From the NCBI GenBank assembly GCA_015657535.1, contig JADHZB010001698.1:1-64000 (forward strand): 64,000 nucleotides of DNA, written 5' to 3'. The notes under the pieces are model-generated. The model had not been told where the DNA came from, ran no database searches, and was given only the letters and a program-made list of their open reading frames with translations. Below, piece by piece: positions 41,001-52,600 of the stretch (position 1 is the stretch's first letter; each line of letters begins with the position of its first letter). This DNA comes from Nephromyces sp. MM_2019. Its lineage: Eukaryota; Apicomplexa; Aconoidasida; Nephromycida. The translations under genes were made by a program, and so were the position numbers.

Positions 41001-43788
41001 ACTGTAGCAAAGCAAGAAAACGCATGAAAAACGTTTGCGCTTGTGAAAATAGTTAGAATTGAAATTTAAAGGAGATTTAGTATTTCATCTTGTACGTATT
41101 ACTGGTTTTTTTACCTCTATTGGAACATCTTTCGGTGAAGGATTCCGTGCTCCGAGCTCACCATGCTTATTGGAGCCCCACGCAAAAACTTGGCCTTCAT
41201 CTTCACAATTAATGTTAAAAGAAAAAAATAAGAATAAGTTGCAATGAGAAATGCTTTTCATTTTTACTAAATCACTGGTAACCTCTTGTGCTTGTGTTCA
41301 ATGTATATATATTATATTAATAGTTTAGGCGTTACTGTGTGCCTATAACACGAGGAAATAAAAAATTCATAATTCTTTCTGTAGGCAGATTTCACAAAAA
41401 AGGTTAATACACATAGAATTTTAATGTTTGTTTTTTGATGTGAAAATAGTTGTTTACACATGGAAGATATGCTGCATATTTTTAATTTGAAAAGCTTTGA
41501 GGCAATGAACATCATCCTTTCTTTGTGAACATTTTAAAATGAATGATTTGAGCTATTTACCCGATATTCCCAAGGCATGCTGACTTCCCGCACTAATTGA
41601 AATCATTTTTTCTTGTTTTGGAAATGCGATTTTAAATAAATTTTGGTTTACTGCAAAAAAAAAGCTTATTTGATTCTTCAATTTCATTTTTTAAATAAAA
41701 AGGAATTCGAACTTTTTTAGGCACTTCATGAAAAAATTATATCTTAAAAAAGCCCTTTTTGGGCTGTTTAAAATGCAATTTATCGACCTTTTTGTTTTCC
41801 TAATGCTTTTATTCCTGCTCTTCCTATTCCAAAGACATTCCCAGAAACTAGTAACAACAAGAGAATGAAGGTGAAATTTTTGTTCAGGAAGCTTCTGATG
41901 TTTTCATATGCTGGTATCTAAGAAATTTGATATAACACGGGTTTTTATAAAAATTCTTAAAAATTCTTGCGTTTAGCCAAATCATCCAGCACGCAGTATA
42001 GTAAATAAATAAGTTAAATCGAATGAAATTTTTGAATAATGTTGACCAGTCATTATTAAGATGTAATCGGGCCCTGAGGAAACTTCGGAGGCACGTTCCG
42101 GCAGAGTTACTTCAAACGGCAGGAGACTGAGGGAGTAAAGTAATTTAGGCAGCCACAGAAAAGAGAATTTTTATGCTGAAGCTAAATTTAGTTGGAAAAA
42201 AATAGTAACCAGCTGAATTACTAGGAATAGATAATCAAATTTCCGAAATATAAACGGCAAGAACATCTTTTATTGGCTTATAAATTCAATACTCAGAGCC
42301 ACGTATAAGTTTTTTGATATTTTTAATACGTTAGAGCACGAGGCTTTACCTGAAATCTTCTGCTTGGACATTGTTATTAGCGCTATGGCTGGTTTTCTTT
42401 TGAAGCTGGTCGCTAGCACTATAATTTAAGCCCTTTCCCATTGCAAATACCTCTCCCAGTTCTGGAAAAAAGTTTGAACTTAAGTTAAAGTTATATCATA
42501 TTTAAAGCAAGGATGCTGATCTCAATCTGCAGCAAAATTTTTATTGCAAATTTTCGATTTTTTTTATTTACCGCCTGAAGCGGCACAATGATAGACTTGA
42601 ACTTTAAGAAAGAGGGAAAAATATTTTTGTGTAGAAAGTGAAACGAATACGCCAACACTGATAGCGTTCCAAGTATGCTTCTATTGGAAAAACCTCATTA
42701 CCAGATAAGCAAGCCAGATGCCGAGATCCACAGCTCACTTTAACGATTATCTTTTGATTGAACTCGTCATTGTCTACCAGATGAGGACTTCGATTTTCGA
42801 ATATTTTTTTGTCAGTATTTTCCCAATTCCAGCAATAAAGCGACCCATTCGCTGTAAAAGAGCTCAAGCTTCTTGGTAATTGCACTTTTTCTTGCATTCA
42901 AATATCTTTTCTACTTGTTAAAAAGTTACAACAGGAAGAATTAAGTCTGCGCTTATACTATTTTGAATTTTTTTTGTCAAGACTTTAGGTAATGAGCCGC
43001 ACAACCACAATGAACCGTTGGTGATAGTGTATCGAGCAACAGCTTTTTTTCTGTTACAAATGAAGCGATGACTTATTCTTGTTATTACTTTATTATTAAA
43101 AATTATTCATTTCAATATACGTTTATAGTTTCCTGTATATCCTATTTGTAGGAACAGAGTTTATTAAACACATTCTTATTTAATGGGATGTTTCGCTGCC
43201 AAAGGGGTAATCTGCGTTATTTGTGGAAAATAACTATGCAGACCATAATAAAAAGCTCATCACATAACGTTCAAATCGAGGTGCCTGAAGCAATGCCTCT
43301 TTAATTGCGATATATTGAACCATATTTTCATGCTAATAAAAAACGTCATCCATTCTTGCTTTAAAATTACTTGTGACAAACGCTGCCAGATATTCACCGC
43401 ATGATAATGAGCTTATAGCTACAAAAGACCGGATTTGCACAGGCTGCAAAAATTCGGCCTGTTGGTTAATTTGCTCCCTGGTATTTTCTGCTTGGGAGCT
43501 TCCAGTATTTTGTTGTAAGCAGAACTCATTAAAATTTCCTTCAAAATCAGGCCAGATGTAAACCCAACTTTCCATTTGGCCTGCTTGAGAAAAAAATACG
43601 AAACAACTTCTATAAAGCTCTTAGCTTCACAATCAGTGCACAAATACCTCTCGTATATTGACATGTTCATCTCGAAGCGATAGATAAATTTTTACGAGAA
43701 GCGGCTTACCTTCGGCTAGCTGCTGCGGGTGTGCCCCTGTGGAATAGTAAAATGATGGGCTTTGCTTCTCGGGGAAAGAAACCGCCAT
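29338..43788 (-). CDS. RCC1-repeat plus long coiled-coil protein, 46-exon model (about 1752 aa)
   Basis: ATG at 43788, stop TAA at 29340-29338. All 46 exons join in phase and total 5259 nt. RCC1 exons: 43788-43710, 43580-43371, 42851-42702, 42595-42572, 42461-42350, 42126-42047, 41847-41788, 41650-41561, 41200-41115, 40925-40782. These cover residues about 28-345 and show repeat hallmarks such as GQVFAWGSNKHGELGA, ISAGSQHALGIS and VSCGSRHLACLS. Residues 346-708 are a short coil and a disordered linker. Residues 820-1387 form a continuous heptad-rich coil. The tail has a Cys cluster (CC-x7-C-x6-C) and Ser/Asn-rich sequence. RCC1 propellers bind small GTPases or other partners; the coil suggests a cytoskeletal or scaffold role (inference). 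The join between the halves uses a GTCACA donor at 38315. If it is not used, two genes result. Confidence 0.72.
38302..43788 (-). CDS. RCC1-domain half, alternative 713-aa gene model ending at 38302
   Basis: If the last RCC1-side exon (38465-38302) is read through its donor-like GTCACA, it ends in TAA at 38304-38302 and gives 18 exons and 713 aa. Exons after the propeller: 40666-40627, 40462-40362, 40236-40129, 39866-39812, 39712-39639, 39484-39316, 38978-38583, 38465-38302. The linker exon 38978-38583 is polar, with many Asn and Glu, and carries no known domain. Neighbour on the 3' side is the coiled-coil half on the same strand, only about 210 bases away to its first exon. This short gap, together with the in-phase join, is why I favour one gene. 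Confidence 0.4.
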
Positions 43789-44793
43789 TTTGGGTAACTA
43801 AACTTGCTACGAAACTGTTCACTGTTTTTTTTTAACTTCCTCATTTAAATTTTGTCTTCCTGCCTTTCCTCGCTTTTAAATAAAATACTGAAACTTCCCT
43901 AGGCAATAAATTTTGCTTCTTCGGCTCTTTTAAACTTGTAAGCCAGATGTAACATTGCAGCCACCTATTTTAAACAGTAGAAAAGATTCATAAAATACTT
44001 TTGAGTCCTTGGAAGCAGAAAAAACTCCATGGCAACCGATAAGTGATAATCTGTTACTACCATCATTAGTGCGACAAAGCTGATGTTTTTTCTTATTATT
44101 TTAACGAAGTCATGATGAGAAGGCCTTGGATATCTTGAACGATGAACTTGCATTTTAATTATTTGGGTATGTATGTAATAACCAGCGGCCATGCCCACCC
44201 CTACATGATGACGCTATGAAAATATAGTAGCAAGAAATTCTAGCACACGCATCCGTGTGTGTTAACAATATTTAGTGCTTTGGCCAGCGCATGTTAAGAG
44301 CTCAGATCCTACTTTATCTTCGCTATCTAGCAAAAAACGCTGTGTATCATTTCGGAGGAGAGCTAAGCGTGAAAAAGGAAACGGATGCATCACCAGAAAA
44401 AATTTGCGAACTATTCTAGCTTTAGTGGCAATAGAGTGCCATCTTCAGCTTGCGGCTTCCGGCGCCTAAACATGTGCGGCGCTTAAACTTTTGAGGGGGA
44501 TTCTGGTATTATTCCCCAAGGGTGGAAGATGCGTTCCGAGTGACTATCAACTTTATACTATAATTTTTTGTGGGCGGTTAAACTTCTACGCTGAAGACCT
44601 TCACGTAAAATGTGTTGCCATCTCACCGCTAACTAGGAAATATTCTCGCACTGATGGCTGCAGCTTCGCTGCTAATTTCACTGATATGTTTGTCCAGACG
44701 TGCTTTTTCTATATGCAAACCGAAGATTTCAGAAAAATCCTATGTTAATGCCGCCGTAATGTTTTGAAAATTGTGATACAGTATCATGGTCAG
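43789..44793. other. Upstream region of the RCC1/coiled-coil gene
   Basis: Promoter-side spacer between the minus-strand RCC1 start and the first plus-strand exon I can support. Frames at 44275-44469 and 44491-44748 (+) are open and moderately protein-like, but no junctions link them to the exon at 44794. If real, this would be a divergent (head-to-head) promoter. Confidence 0.35.
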
Positions 44794-44867
44794 GATGCTT
44801 CCAAAGGAGGCCCCTAGTGTCAGCATCTTCAATATTACTGCAATAAATGATGGACTCAGCTGCAAAG
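44794..44867 (+). CDS. Exon of unrecognised plus-strand gene
   Basis: Acceptor GGTCAG before 44794 and donor AAAG|GTAATT after 44867. Start phase 2, end phase 1. Encodes MLPKEAPSVSIFNITAINDG and a short tail. The ATG at 44795 may be internal or a start. The neighbouring exon at 45258 is in the same orientation but in a phase that requires an intervening exon. Not similar to anything I know. Confidence 0.4.
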
Positions 44868-45257
44868 GTAATTAAAAACAGTAAGCGGTGATTCTGAGAG
44901 ATCATTAAATTTTCCTAATGTCTGGGCTTCCTTCATATTTGAGTGAGCTCGAACCGGCTGTTGCACTTTATACTTTGAACATAATTCGTTTGACTATGGC
45001 TGCTGCCCTCATTTACATTTTCCTATCAAGTAGTAAGCCGTGGTGAAAATATCGAAGCAGTCGGAAGGGGCTACTCCATGAGGAAATTTTATCGAGGCCG
45101 CTCTCCTTTCTCAAGTTCATTACCTTTTGAGTATTGAAGCCCTGAAATTATATGAAACGAAGTATGAAGTGTTCCCCTGATTAAGCCAGTTGCTATTGCC
45201 TGTCAAGTAAAATGTTCAGCTACAAATTTCAACGATTGCATTCTGTATACTACTTAG

Positions 45258-45437
45258 GGTTTGGAAATTTTTTACGAAAACCCTGAAGAACATACTATTC
45301 CGTTTTTTTGGAAGCTATGCTCATTATTGACAACCAAAGAGTTAGCCAGTATCTACAAAAACCCCTACGGTCAGCAATTTAATTTATGCTTGAGTGATAG
45401 CGTGGGAGGACCTCAACTAAGAAACATGCTAGGTACG
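45258..45437 (+). CDS. Exon of unrecognised plus-strand gene
   Basis: A clean 60-codon exon. The acceptor CTTAG precedes 45258 and a consensus donor ACG|GTAAGT follows 45437, both phase 0. The encoded segment is balanced and globular-looking (LEIFYENPEEHTIPFFWKLC, then ASIYKNPYGQQF, then CLSDSVGGPQLRNML). I do not recognise the family. The next exon downstream was not found before minus-strand exons begin at 47119. Confidence 0.5.
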
Positions 45438-47118
45438 GTAAGTCCCTAATGTGCTCCTTAATTTTGCTAAACATAACTGCAGACAATGCATTCTTCAAAA
45501 AGTTTAGCGCCCACTGCCTGGAACCTTCCAATAATTATAGGTTAGTGGACCTCTCCTACCATTGGATTACGCAATAGCAACTATTTTTTGCTAGTGACTA
45601 AGCTGTGTTCTGCTGTCGTCGCGCAAAGGGATAGGTTAGGATACAATCGTAGCCGCGCTAGAAATAGCCTGATCGGATGAAAAGAGATTTGGCCCACACA
45701 CCAATAAGGGATATAACAAAAATATAAGCTCGATGCCATGCATTCTGCGTAGATATTTCATTCTACTCATTAGGAAAGTCCAGTGCCTTGTAGTATAATC
45801 CACATCACCCGAAATGACTTCATTCTATGCTAAACAAAACTACGGAAACACTTCCTAAGCTGTCCGAACCACCTTACCGAGATTTTTTGCAAAGAAGATA
45901 ACGATATCCTTTGGTATCGGTTCGCTTTCACGCTAATGCTACAATTTTTAACGATAGCAAAACTTCAGGCAGCACGCTCTACGCCAAGGATTTTTGGAAA
46001 TAATCGTTTGTTAGACCCATGCAGAGTGTGCATTATAATGGTGCTGTAATTGCCTCATTATATTAGAGAAACTCAGCGGCGTAGTCCCTGATTGTAAAAG
46101 CGCGGCTGATGATGCTTCAACAACTTGATGAGGTGACAAAATCTGAGAAAAGAGGCTAAGCACCATATCATACTAGGCAGTCGCATTGAGAGATGTTAGC
46201 AATCTCAAAAAATTTGCTGCGTGACATTACCCCATAAATGTAAACTTAGATATCAAGTTACGTTTTAGCCACACAAGTCCCCGAAAATAATGGATTTGAC
46301 CACCGTCACTCTCGTAGCTATAAAAAATAATTACGTAGTTCCCGAAAAGAAAATAAAAATAAGTTACTTATTGTAGAGGCAGTCAAAGCCATAAAAAAAC
46401 TGATAAAATATAATTCAATAGTACATTGTTTATACTTGACAAAATATTAAAAAAGTTTGAATGATATAGGCTTTTGAAATAGATATGGGCATCCCCAAAA
46501 TATCGCTCATGCAAATGATCATTGGATATTCTGGGAAATTAGATATTACGATTTAGCAACGTTATCGGGAAGCTCTTTCAGTGAGTCATACTTTTGTCTT
46601 GCAAAGCAAATTCACAACTGCTGTAGCTCAATATGGTTTAGCTTATTATTGTAGAAGTGCTATCGACTGATGCATAGAATTTAGTGCTTTTTGATTCTAG
46701 CTCACAGCTGCAGATTTTGCTAAACATATCACTTGGAACAGCTATGCAAAGTGTACTATATTTCGTAAGCTGAAAACCAGATCCTTCGTTTTAAGTTTGT
46801 CCGGTAAAACAGCAAGTCAAGCTCTGAGCACCCTCCTTAGCGAAGTCCTGCTTGACATGATTTGTAGAGAAAAAAGATTTACTGCAGAAACGCAAGTTAC
46901 AGGCGGACACAAAGCGCGAAACAGTTTTCAATAGGAGACTTTGTAAAACTACTGTGTCAGAATTTACTTTTAAAAAATCACTTAAAAAGGAGGCTTTATA
47001 CTGTACGGAAGAAGAGTGATCGTTGCTTGCTTGAAGAGAATTTTGACAGGGGGTACAATATTTAGCTGTAAAATGTATCTTAAAATAACTAAAAGGACTA
47101 GCATGCTCTTTTTAATAT
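45438..47118. other. Unassigned stretch
   Basis: About 1.7 kb without an exon I can support on either strand. It must contain either the 3' part of the plus-strand gene with the exon at 45258 or a long intron of it, and the 3' flank of the minus-strand gene ending at 47119. Confidence 0.4.
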
Positions 47119-48289
47119 TCAGCCTTTTGTTATAAGATAGAATTGCACTATTTCCTTCGAATTTTCAACAAATTCAACACTGCTCGGTACTTGCATAGCT
47201 GCTAAAGCACTTTCTTCAGCTTTCCAAATGACATAGTGAACACTTCGTTCTGATCTGATAATCCTTAATCGCAAAGGCATCTCCTGCTGTGAAGTTTGAA
47301 GCAATGGACAAATTACGCTCATGAACCTCTGCAAACAGCTTGGGACAATACTCACAAAAAATTCTCTGGCGGGCTGATGGTTTTTATATGGCTCAAAAAT
47401 ATAGCAGCAGCATCTCCTGGATGATTTTATTTTTGCATGATCCCATTCTCACAATACTATAAAAAATAAAACTTGTAAAGATTTCGAAAAGCTGATTTTC
47501 CTATATATGCTAAAACTTCAAAATTTTGATTTTGCAAGTGCTTATGTTCGCAACTCTCTAACTAGTTCGAGATCACCACCCTAGCATCATCAATTTATTT
47601 CAACGTCCTCCTGAAGTAGAAGCATATGCCACTACCATCTTCAAGGTTGCTGCTGTTGTTTTTCGTACCTTTTCATAGACTGAAACAAATTTGAGAACAC
47701 AGAACGATTACAGTGCCAAGAGTAATTCAGTTCCTACATCGGCATGAGAGAATGCAACTACTTATAGCAAAAGCCTAATATTCAAGCTTAATGATTGTGG
47801 TTAGATTTTTGCAACCACGAATAGGAAGATTTACAAATGAAACTAAACCAAGCCAGCGCGGGATGCATTATCAGGATTCCACGAGGTTAAGTAATTAAAT
47901 TTGAAGGTGTAAGAGGGCAATACTCTCAATGCTTCTTACGATAACTACGTAAGCTATACCGCATAAAAAATATGGGGGACAAAAATTATTGGATGCCGGA
48001 TATTTTATGCTACGCAGTTTATTCGAAAAGTTTTGAGGGCAATCATCTAGTGAGAGTACTATTTTAATAATGGTGTGAGATGTCCCCAAGTGACTTGAAA
48101 TTGCTTGCAACTCCGCGTAATGACCTTTTTATACCTAGTTCTACGCGCTCGAATATCCTTTTTAATTTCCTTAAAACCCTGCCCTAAGTTCCAAATTATA
48201 ATTATAAAGCTATTCGAAAGACAAACTTAGCTTACCATGCCAGCTAGACTCAATATCCAAAAGAGAAGGTCATGAGCAATTTTTTTTCG
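47119..48289 (-). CDS. Unrecognised minus-strand gene, C-terminal exons
   Basis: Three exons with good signals: 48289-48236 (phase 0 to 0, RKKIAHDLLFWILSLAGM), 48103-47960 (phase 1 to 1, ISSHLGTSHTIIKIVLSL and a polar tail) and 47416-47119 (starts phase 2, ends TGA). The last reads CCCYIFEPYKNHQPAREFF, then IVPSCLQRFMSVI, then VHYVIWKAEESALAAM. At least two small exons are missing because phases do not connect. The sequence looks like a soluble globular protein and I do not recognise its family. The 5' end is not found; opposite-strand exons begin at 48473. Confidence 0.5.
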
Positions 48290-48472
48290 CTGATTCATGC
48301 TCAGGTGGTATATAGCAGTGTCCTCGCTGTTTATAACTAAATTATCCTTTGGTTGCTTCAACCAAAACAATTTGCGCAGCTTTCACAATGAAACTGTTAG
48401 AAGCTGCCCTATAGTCACCCTACAGTTGAGCTAGTTAAGATCGGTAAGCTTAACGATGAACCCTTGCTTCAG

Positions 48473-48713
48473 TTTTACACTCGATGCTAAGGCTAAACAA
48501 GAAGTAGAGCTTTCCGGCTTTATCCTTTGCTTTCCAGCAATATGCTTGCTCTACTTTGCATATTCTCTCTACTTTGCGTCTTCGCTCTACTTCGTAAGTA
48601 AGCCAGAAGCATCGGCACCTTGTCCTGGCGTGCGAATAACCGCAGATCAGCAAGGTTTATTTCTTGGCGCTTGCTGCCTGTCATATAAGCTAGATACAGT
48701 TGTAGTGTACTAA
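48473..48713 (+). CDS. Candidate membrane-protein 3' exon(s)
   Basis: The acceptor GCTTCAG precedes 48473. The frame encodes a short charged stretch (FTLDAKAKQEVELSG), then a very hydrophobic segment containing three copies of an LYFA-like word. It meets a consensus donor TTC|GTAAGT at 48594. An acceptor before 48651 would join in phase to GLFLGACCLSYKLD and TAA at 48713; reading through the 57 bases is also open. The opposite strand is open across the same bases (48450-48653), so the sense strand is not certain. Upstream exons unknown. Confidence 0.4.
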
Positions 48714-49653
48714 TAGTCTCCTCAAAAAACTTTTTTTCAAAGGCAGGACCATTCTATTCTAGGCTTTATCTAAGCTCCCCTACGTTGTTTTAGACCGTTT
48801 TTGACTGACTTTTCGGCGAAAATCCAGCCTGGGAGCATACGTGAACTGGCGAACCCTAGGTACTGCCGATAGTGTTTAATGAGTCGGGACCATGTGCTAC
48901 TGTGTCAAAACCTCCGTAGCAATTCAATAGTACTAGCAAAAAGAACTAGTGCATAGCAGACCTACCACAGATATCTCGGACACTTCATCTCCTAGGCTTA
49001 GAAAAGACATCATTCAATCCCTGATGCATAAGCAATGCTCGTTTCAGATGGTACCATATCGCTCCTTTAATATCCATTTTTGCCCTGCTTTGGCAGTATA
49101 GTATTTAATACAGGGTGTGGATCCTAATGTGTTTATAAGTGTTCCCAATGACAGCAGAATCCCCCTAAGTTTTAAAGCTCCCTTTGCGTAACACAAAAGT
49201 TTTTCGTTTAACTTTGACAGGGCTAGTGCTTTGCACCTCAATGAATTGAGCTTGCTCCAGATTATTCTCGAATATTGAAAATTAAAAACGATTAGTTACC
49301 AACAAGAGTAAGAACAGCACAAGAAAATACGCAGCACACGAAGTCACGCAGCACACGAAGACACGCAGCACACAAAGACACACTCTCAGGGTTCACGCTT
49401 TGTCATTTTACCTTGTTCCAGGGCTGTTACAGCTGTTCAACTCGTGTCTTTGTCTTCAATTAGTTTTATTTTTGCCGAGTTTTATACTACTTTAACACCA
49501 AGGAGCCGCTGGCCCTTTTCTATGTGCCGCACCAATGTTTAAGGTTACTCAAATCTACTCTCTTCTTTGGGTATAAATCTGCTTAATAAAGCGTCGCGCT
49601 CGTGGCTGAGCTGGGCAACTGGCCTAATTAAAGTTGAAAGGTCCTACACTAAA
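48714..49653. other. Spacer upstream of MFSD5-like gene
   Basis: Contains the 17-bp tandem repeat at 49329-49380 and then T-rich sequence leading into the MFSD5-like start. The frame of exon 1 stays open upstream to about 49567 without an ATG, which is compatible with 5' UTR. Confidence 0.45.
49329..49380. repeat. 17-bp tandem repeat, three copies
   Basis: Three head-to-tail copies of a unit close to ACGCAGCACACGAAGAC, differing at one or two positions, about 270 bases upstream of the MFSD5-like start codon. A minisatellite or a cluster of binding sites; no way to choose from the sequence. Confidence 0.75.
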
Positions 49654-52600
49654 ATGTGGCTACGGAATCTTATTGCAAATTCTTTGAAATACTTCGGGGG
49701 TTGGAGTTTCGAAAAACTGGTTTTTTTGGGTCTAGTTGTGACTATTTTAGCGCTATTTGCATTGGAGAGAGCGTTGAAAACTGGTTGGTTGATTAAATCG
49801 GTGGAAAAGGTTGGTAGCTATGACAACTTGCGGCAAACTCACGATGTTGTAGGTGAATGCACATTCGACAAGAAGAGTCATGACAGGTCAGTCTCCTTTA
49901 CGATGGTGCTTAAATAATAGCATGAAGGTAAAATTTGGGGTTTAGGGTTTAAGATTTAGTCTTTACGCTAGCTGTCGTACATTTCATTGTGATTAAAGTC
50001 TTTGCTAAAGCTTTTTCGCCGGTGAAAATGCAGCTCCTTGAGGAATCTTGCTTAAATAACGGGGTAAATTGGGTGATGTTAAACTTTTTATAAACCCTTG
50101 CTATTGCTGAAGCTGCTTTTAATCAAAAAATATGATGGCTCACTAAATCCTAAAACCTAAATAGGAAACCTTAAACCCTGAACCCTACTGTCTCCTGTTA
50201 AGCTATGCATAGCTAAAGGTCCCACTATAACCCGTGAGCTTTTTTTTTGCAGATTTCAATTGGCATATATTATAGTGTACCTGTCGGCACATTTAGCTGA
50301 CTGGCTTCAGGGGCCTTATGCCTATGCTTTATTTAAAAGCTATGGTTTCGAACCGTGGAAAATAGGCTCACTGTTTATATGTGGATACGTATCCTCGTCA
50401 GTGTTTGGAATACTTATTGGAAATCTGGTAGACAGGTGAAAAATCTCCATTCGTGCTCGTCTTAAATTTTAAAATTCAGTCAATGTCTTTGCCTCACTGC
50501 TTAAGCCATTTGTTTTCATGTCTAGGAGGTAGCTCAGTCGATTTTTACTATGCTTAATAGCTTGCAGCTGTGTGCTTGCGTTAAAGAGATACAAGCCTCT
50601 TCAACTAATGCTTTTTACCTGAAAAAAAGGGCGAATTCATTTAACGAAATCCCCTGAAGATTTGATAAAGAGGAGTTCTAAAGCTCTACGAAAGATTATG
50701 CTAACGAGACTACAATGCTTAATGCATACAAATCTTTATAAACCTCTCGGGATGCGCTATAATTTCATTTTTTTAATCTCTCTTTCCTATTTGCGACATT
50801 GGTTAATTTACCAACTGAAGGCTATATGAATTTACCTTTTCACACTTTTCTTTTAGGGGGGCTGCTAGTTAAATCCTTTTCTAAAGCAGATTTTGCAGTG
50901 TTTTAAGTATTTTATTTTTTTGCTACAATTTACCATTTTTGGCATTGAAATGTATTTCCTGTACTTCTAGTGATAGCTAATGTGGTTTTTTTCAAAAATA
51001 ACTAGTGTATTCCATTCTGATTTTTGCTAATTTTTTATCATTTAGCCTTCAAAAATTTATACTCTTGCTATTTATTTCATTTTATATGTAAATCATATAG
51101 CCTTTCATGAACATGTTGCTATTCTAGATGTTCTTGTAAAGTAAAAATATTCCTGTGATTTGTGTTTAAATCTAGAGCTCTTTCAGAATTACTGTTTTCT
51201 TGCATGATTCATCCACTCTGTCATTGAAGAAACAGCTGCCTTTGCAAAATTTGTCTTGCGCTAATAAGCTCCAGTAGTGATGACATGCGCACAGTAGCGA
51301 CCACAAACACGAAAGCTCCAGTAGCCAGTGCACAAACGCTAACTCCAATAGTGATCACGCGCACATAAGCTCCAGTGACGAGAACACATAAATAAGCTCC
51401 AGTAGCGAGCACACACACATAACTTCCAGCTGCCAGCAGACACACCTAAGCTTTGGTACTACTGCTTCACCGGTTCAATAGCTTAGTGATTCCCATATTT
51501 CAAGAAGTGAGGTAGTGGTACTAACATTCGAACTGACAGTTTGTTTTTGCTATTCGTTTCAAGCTTTTGCTCTAAAGCTACTCCTAATTACTCAAAATTT
51601 TGTTGCTTTTTATTACTTTTTTCCCTACTTAACTGCCTATTTGCTCTATTTTAATCAACAGAGTAATAAACTGTTATTAAAGAGAGTCTTTATATCTCTG
51701 AGGACTAGGCTAAGTTTGCTGAAACGAAGCTTACAAATAACTCTATTTGACTTCAGGTGCCTCTAACTTAAGAAATCCCTCCTCTTTAATTTAAAATATT
51801 TTTTTTCATTCTCACGTTATCTATTTATTGAATATAAAGCGTTTTAAAAGCTCTATTCTACGCTATTTCACCTTGCTTAATCGGGTGATTGAAAATTATC
51901 TCTCTTTATTTGTGTTTCTGTTTCTTTCTGCTTCGTAATCTCTATTTCAAACTCTCTCTTTCAAACTCTCTCTCCTTCTTTCTTTCTTATGGAATAATTG
52001 ATAAATTACGCAGTTTATACTATCTTTTTATCTGTTTAACCTGCCCAACGTAGAATATGACTATAGCGACTCACACACACATCCTTTGAAGAATTTCCAA
52101 ATTGAAGTATCTTTTATGTACTACAACACTAAGGTGTGGCAGAAAAGCTTCTTGCTTGGCCTTTTGCGTCCTGTATACGCTCACTTCTTTACTATACAAT
52201 TTTAAGGATCTCAAGCTGCTTTACCTAGGAAGGCTCTGCGCAGGTTTTTCTCTATAATTTTCTTACTCTTCTCACTTAAACCGTGTGTGTGCTCTAAACT
52301 GCCCTAGTGGATGTTAAAGTGTGTTATTAAGCTTCTCTATTTCGTAGAATGCACAGGATTTGACATTTTAAGCAGGAATTATGTGTGTTTTTCTCAAGTC
52401 ATTAAAGTGCTGGAGTAGTTTGGAGGGGGGTTTAGGGTTTTCTGCAATAAAATCTGCAGATTAAATTTGTTTGCGGTTTGATGACTTGCGTGAAGGATAC
52501 ATCTTCTTTTGAAGTATGCTGAACTAATGCCTGAAATTTCTGGAAATTTCTTGATAGACTATGTGGGTTTATGATTGGTGAAGTTTGTAGTGGGTGTAGT

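Noticed and set aside
42604..42897. Open minus-strand frame starting upstream of the RCC1 exon at 42851
   Set aside because: The frame is open before 42851, but the acceptor CTCTTTTACAG at 42852 joins the preceding exon in phase and completes the RCC1 repeat, so the upstream residues are intronic.
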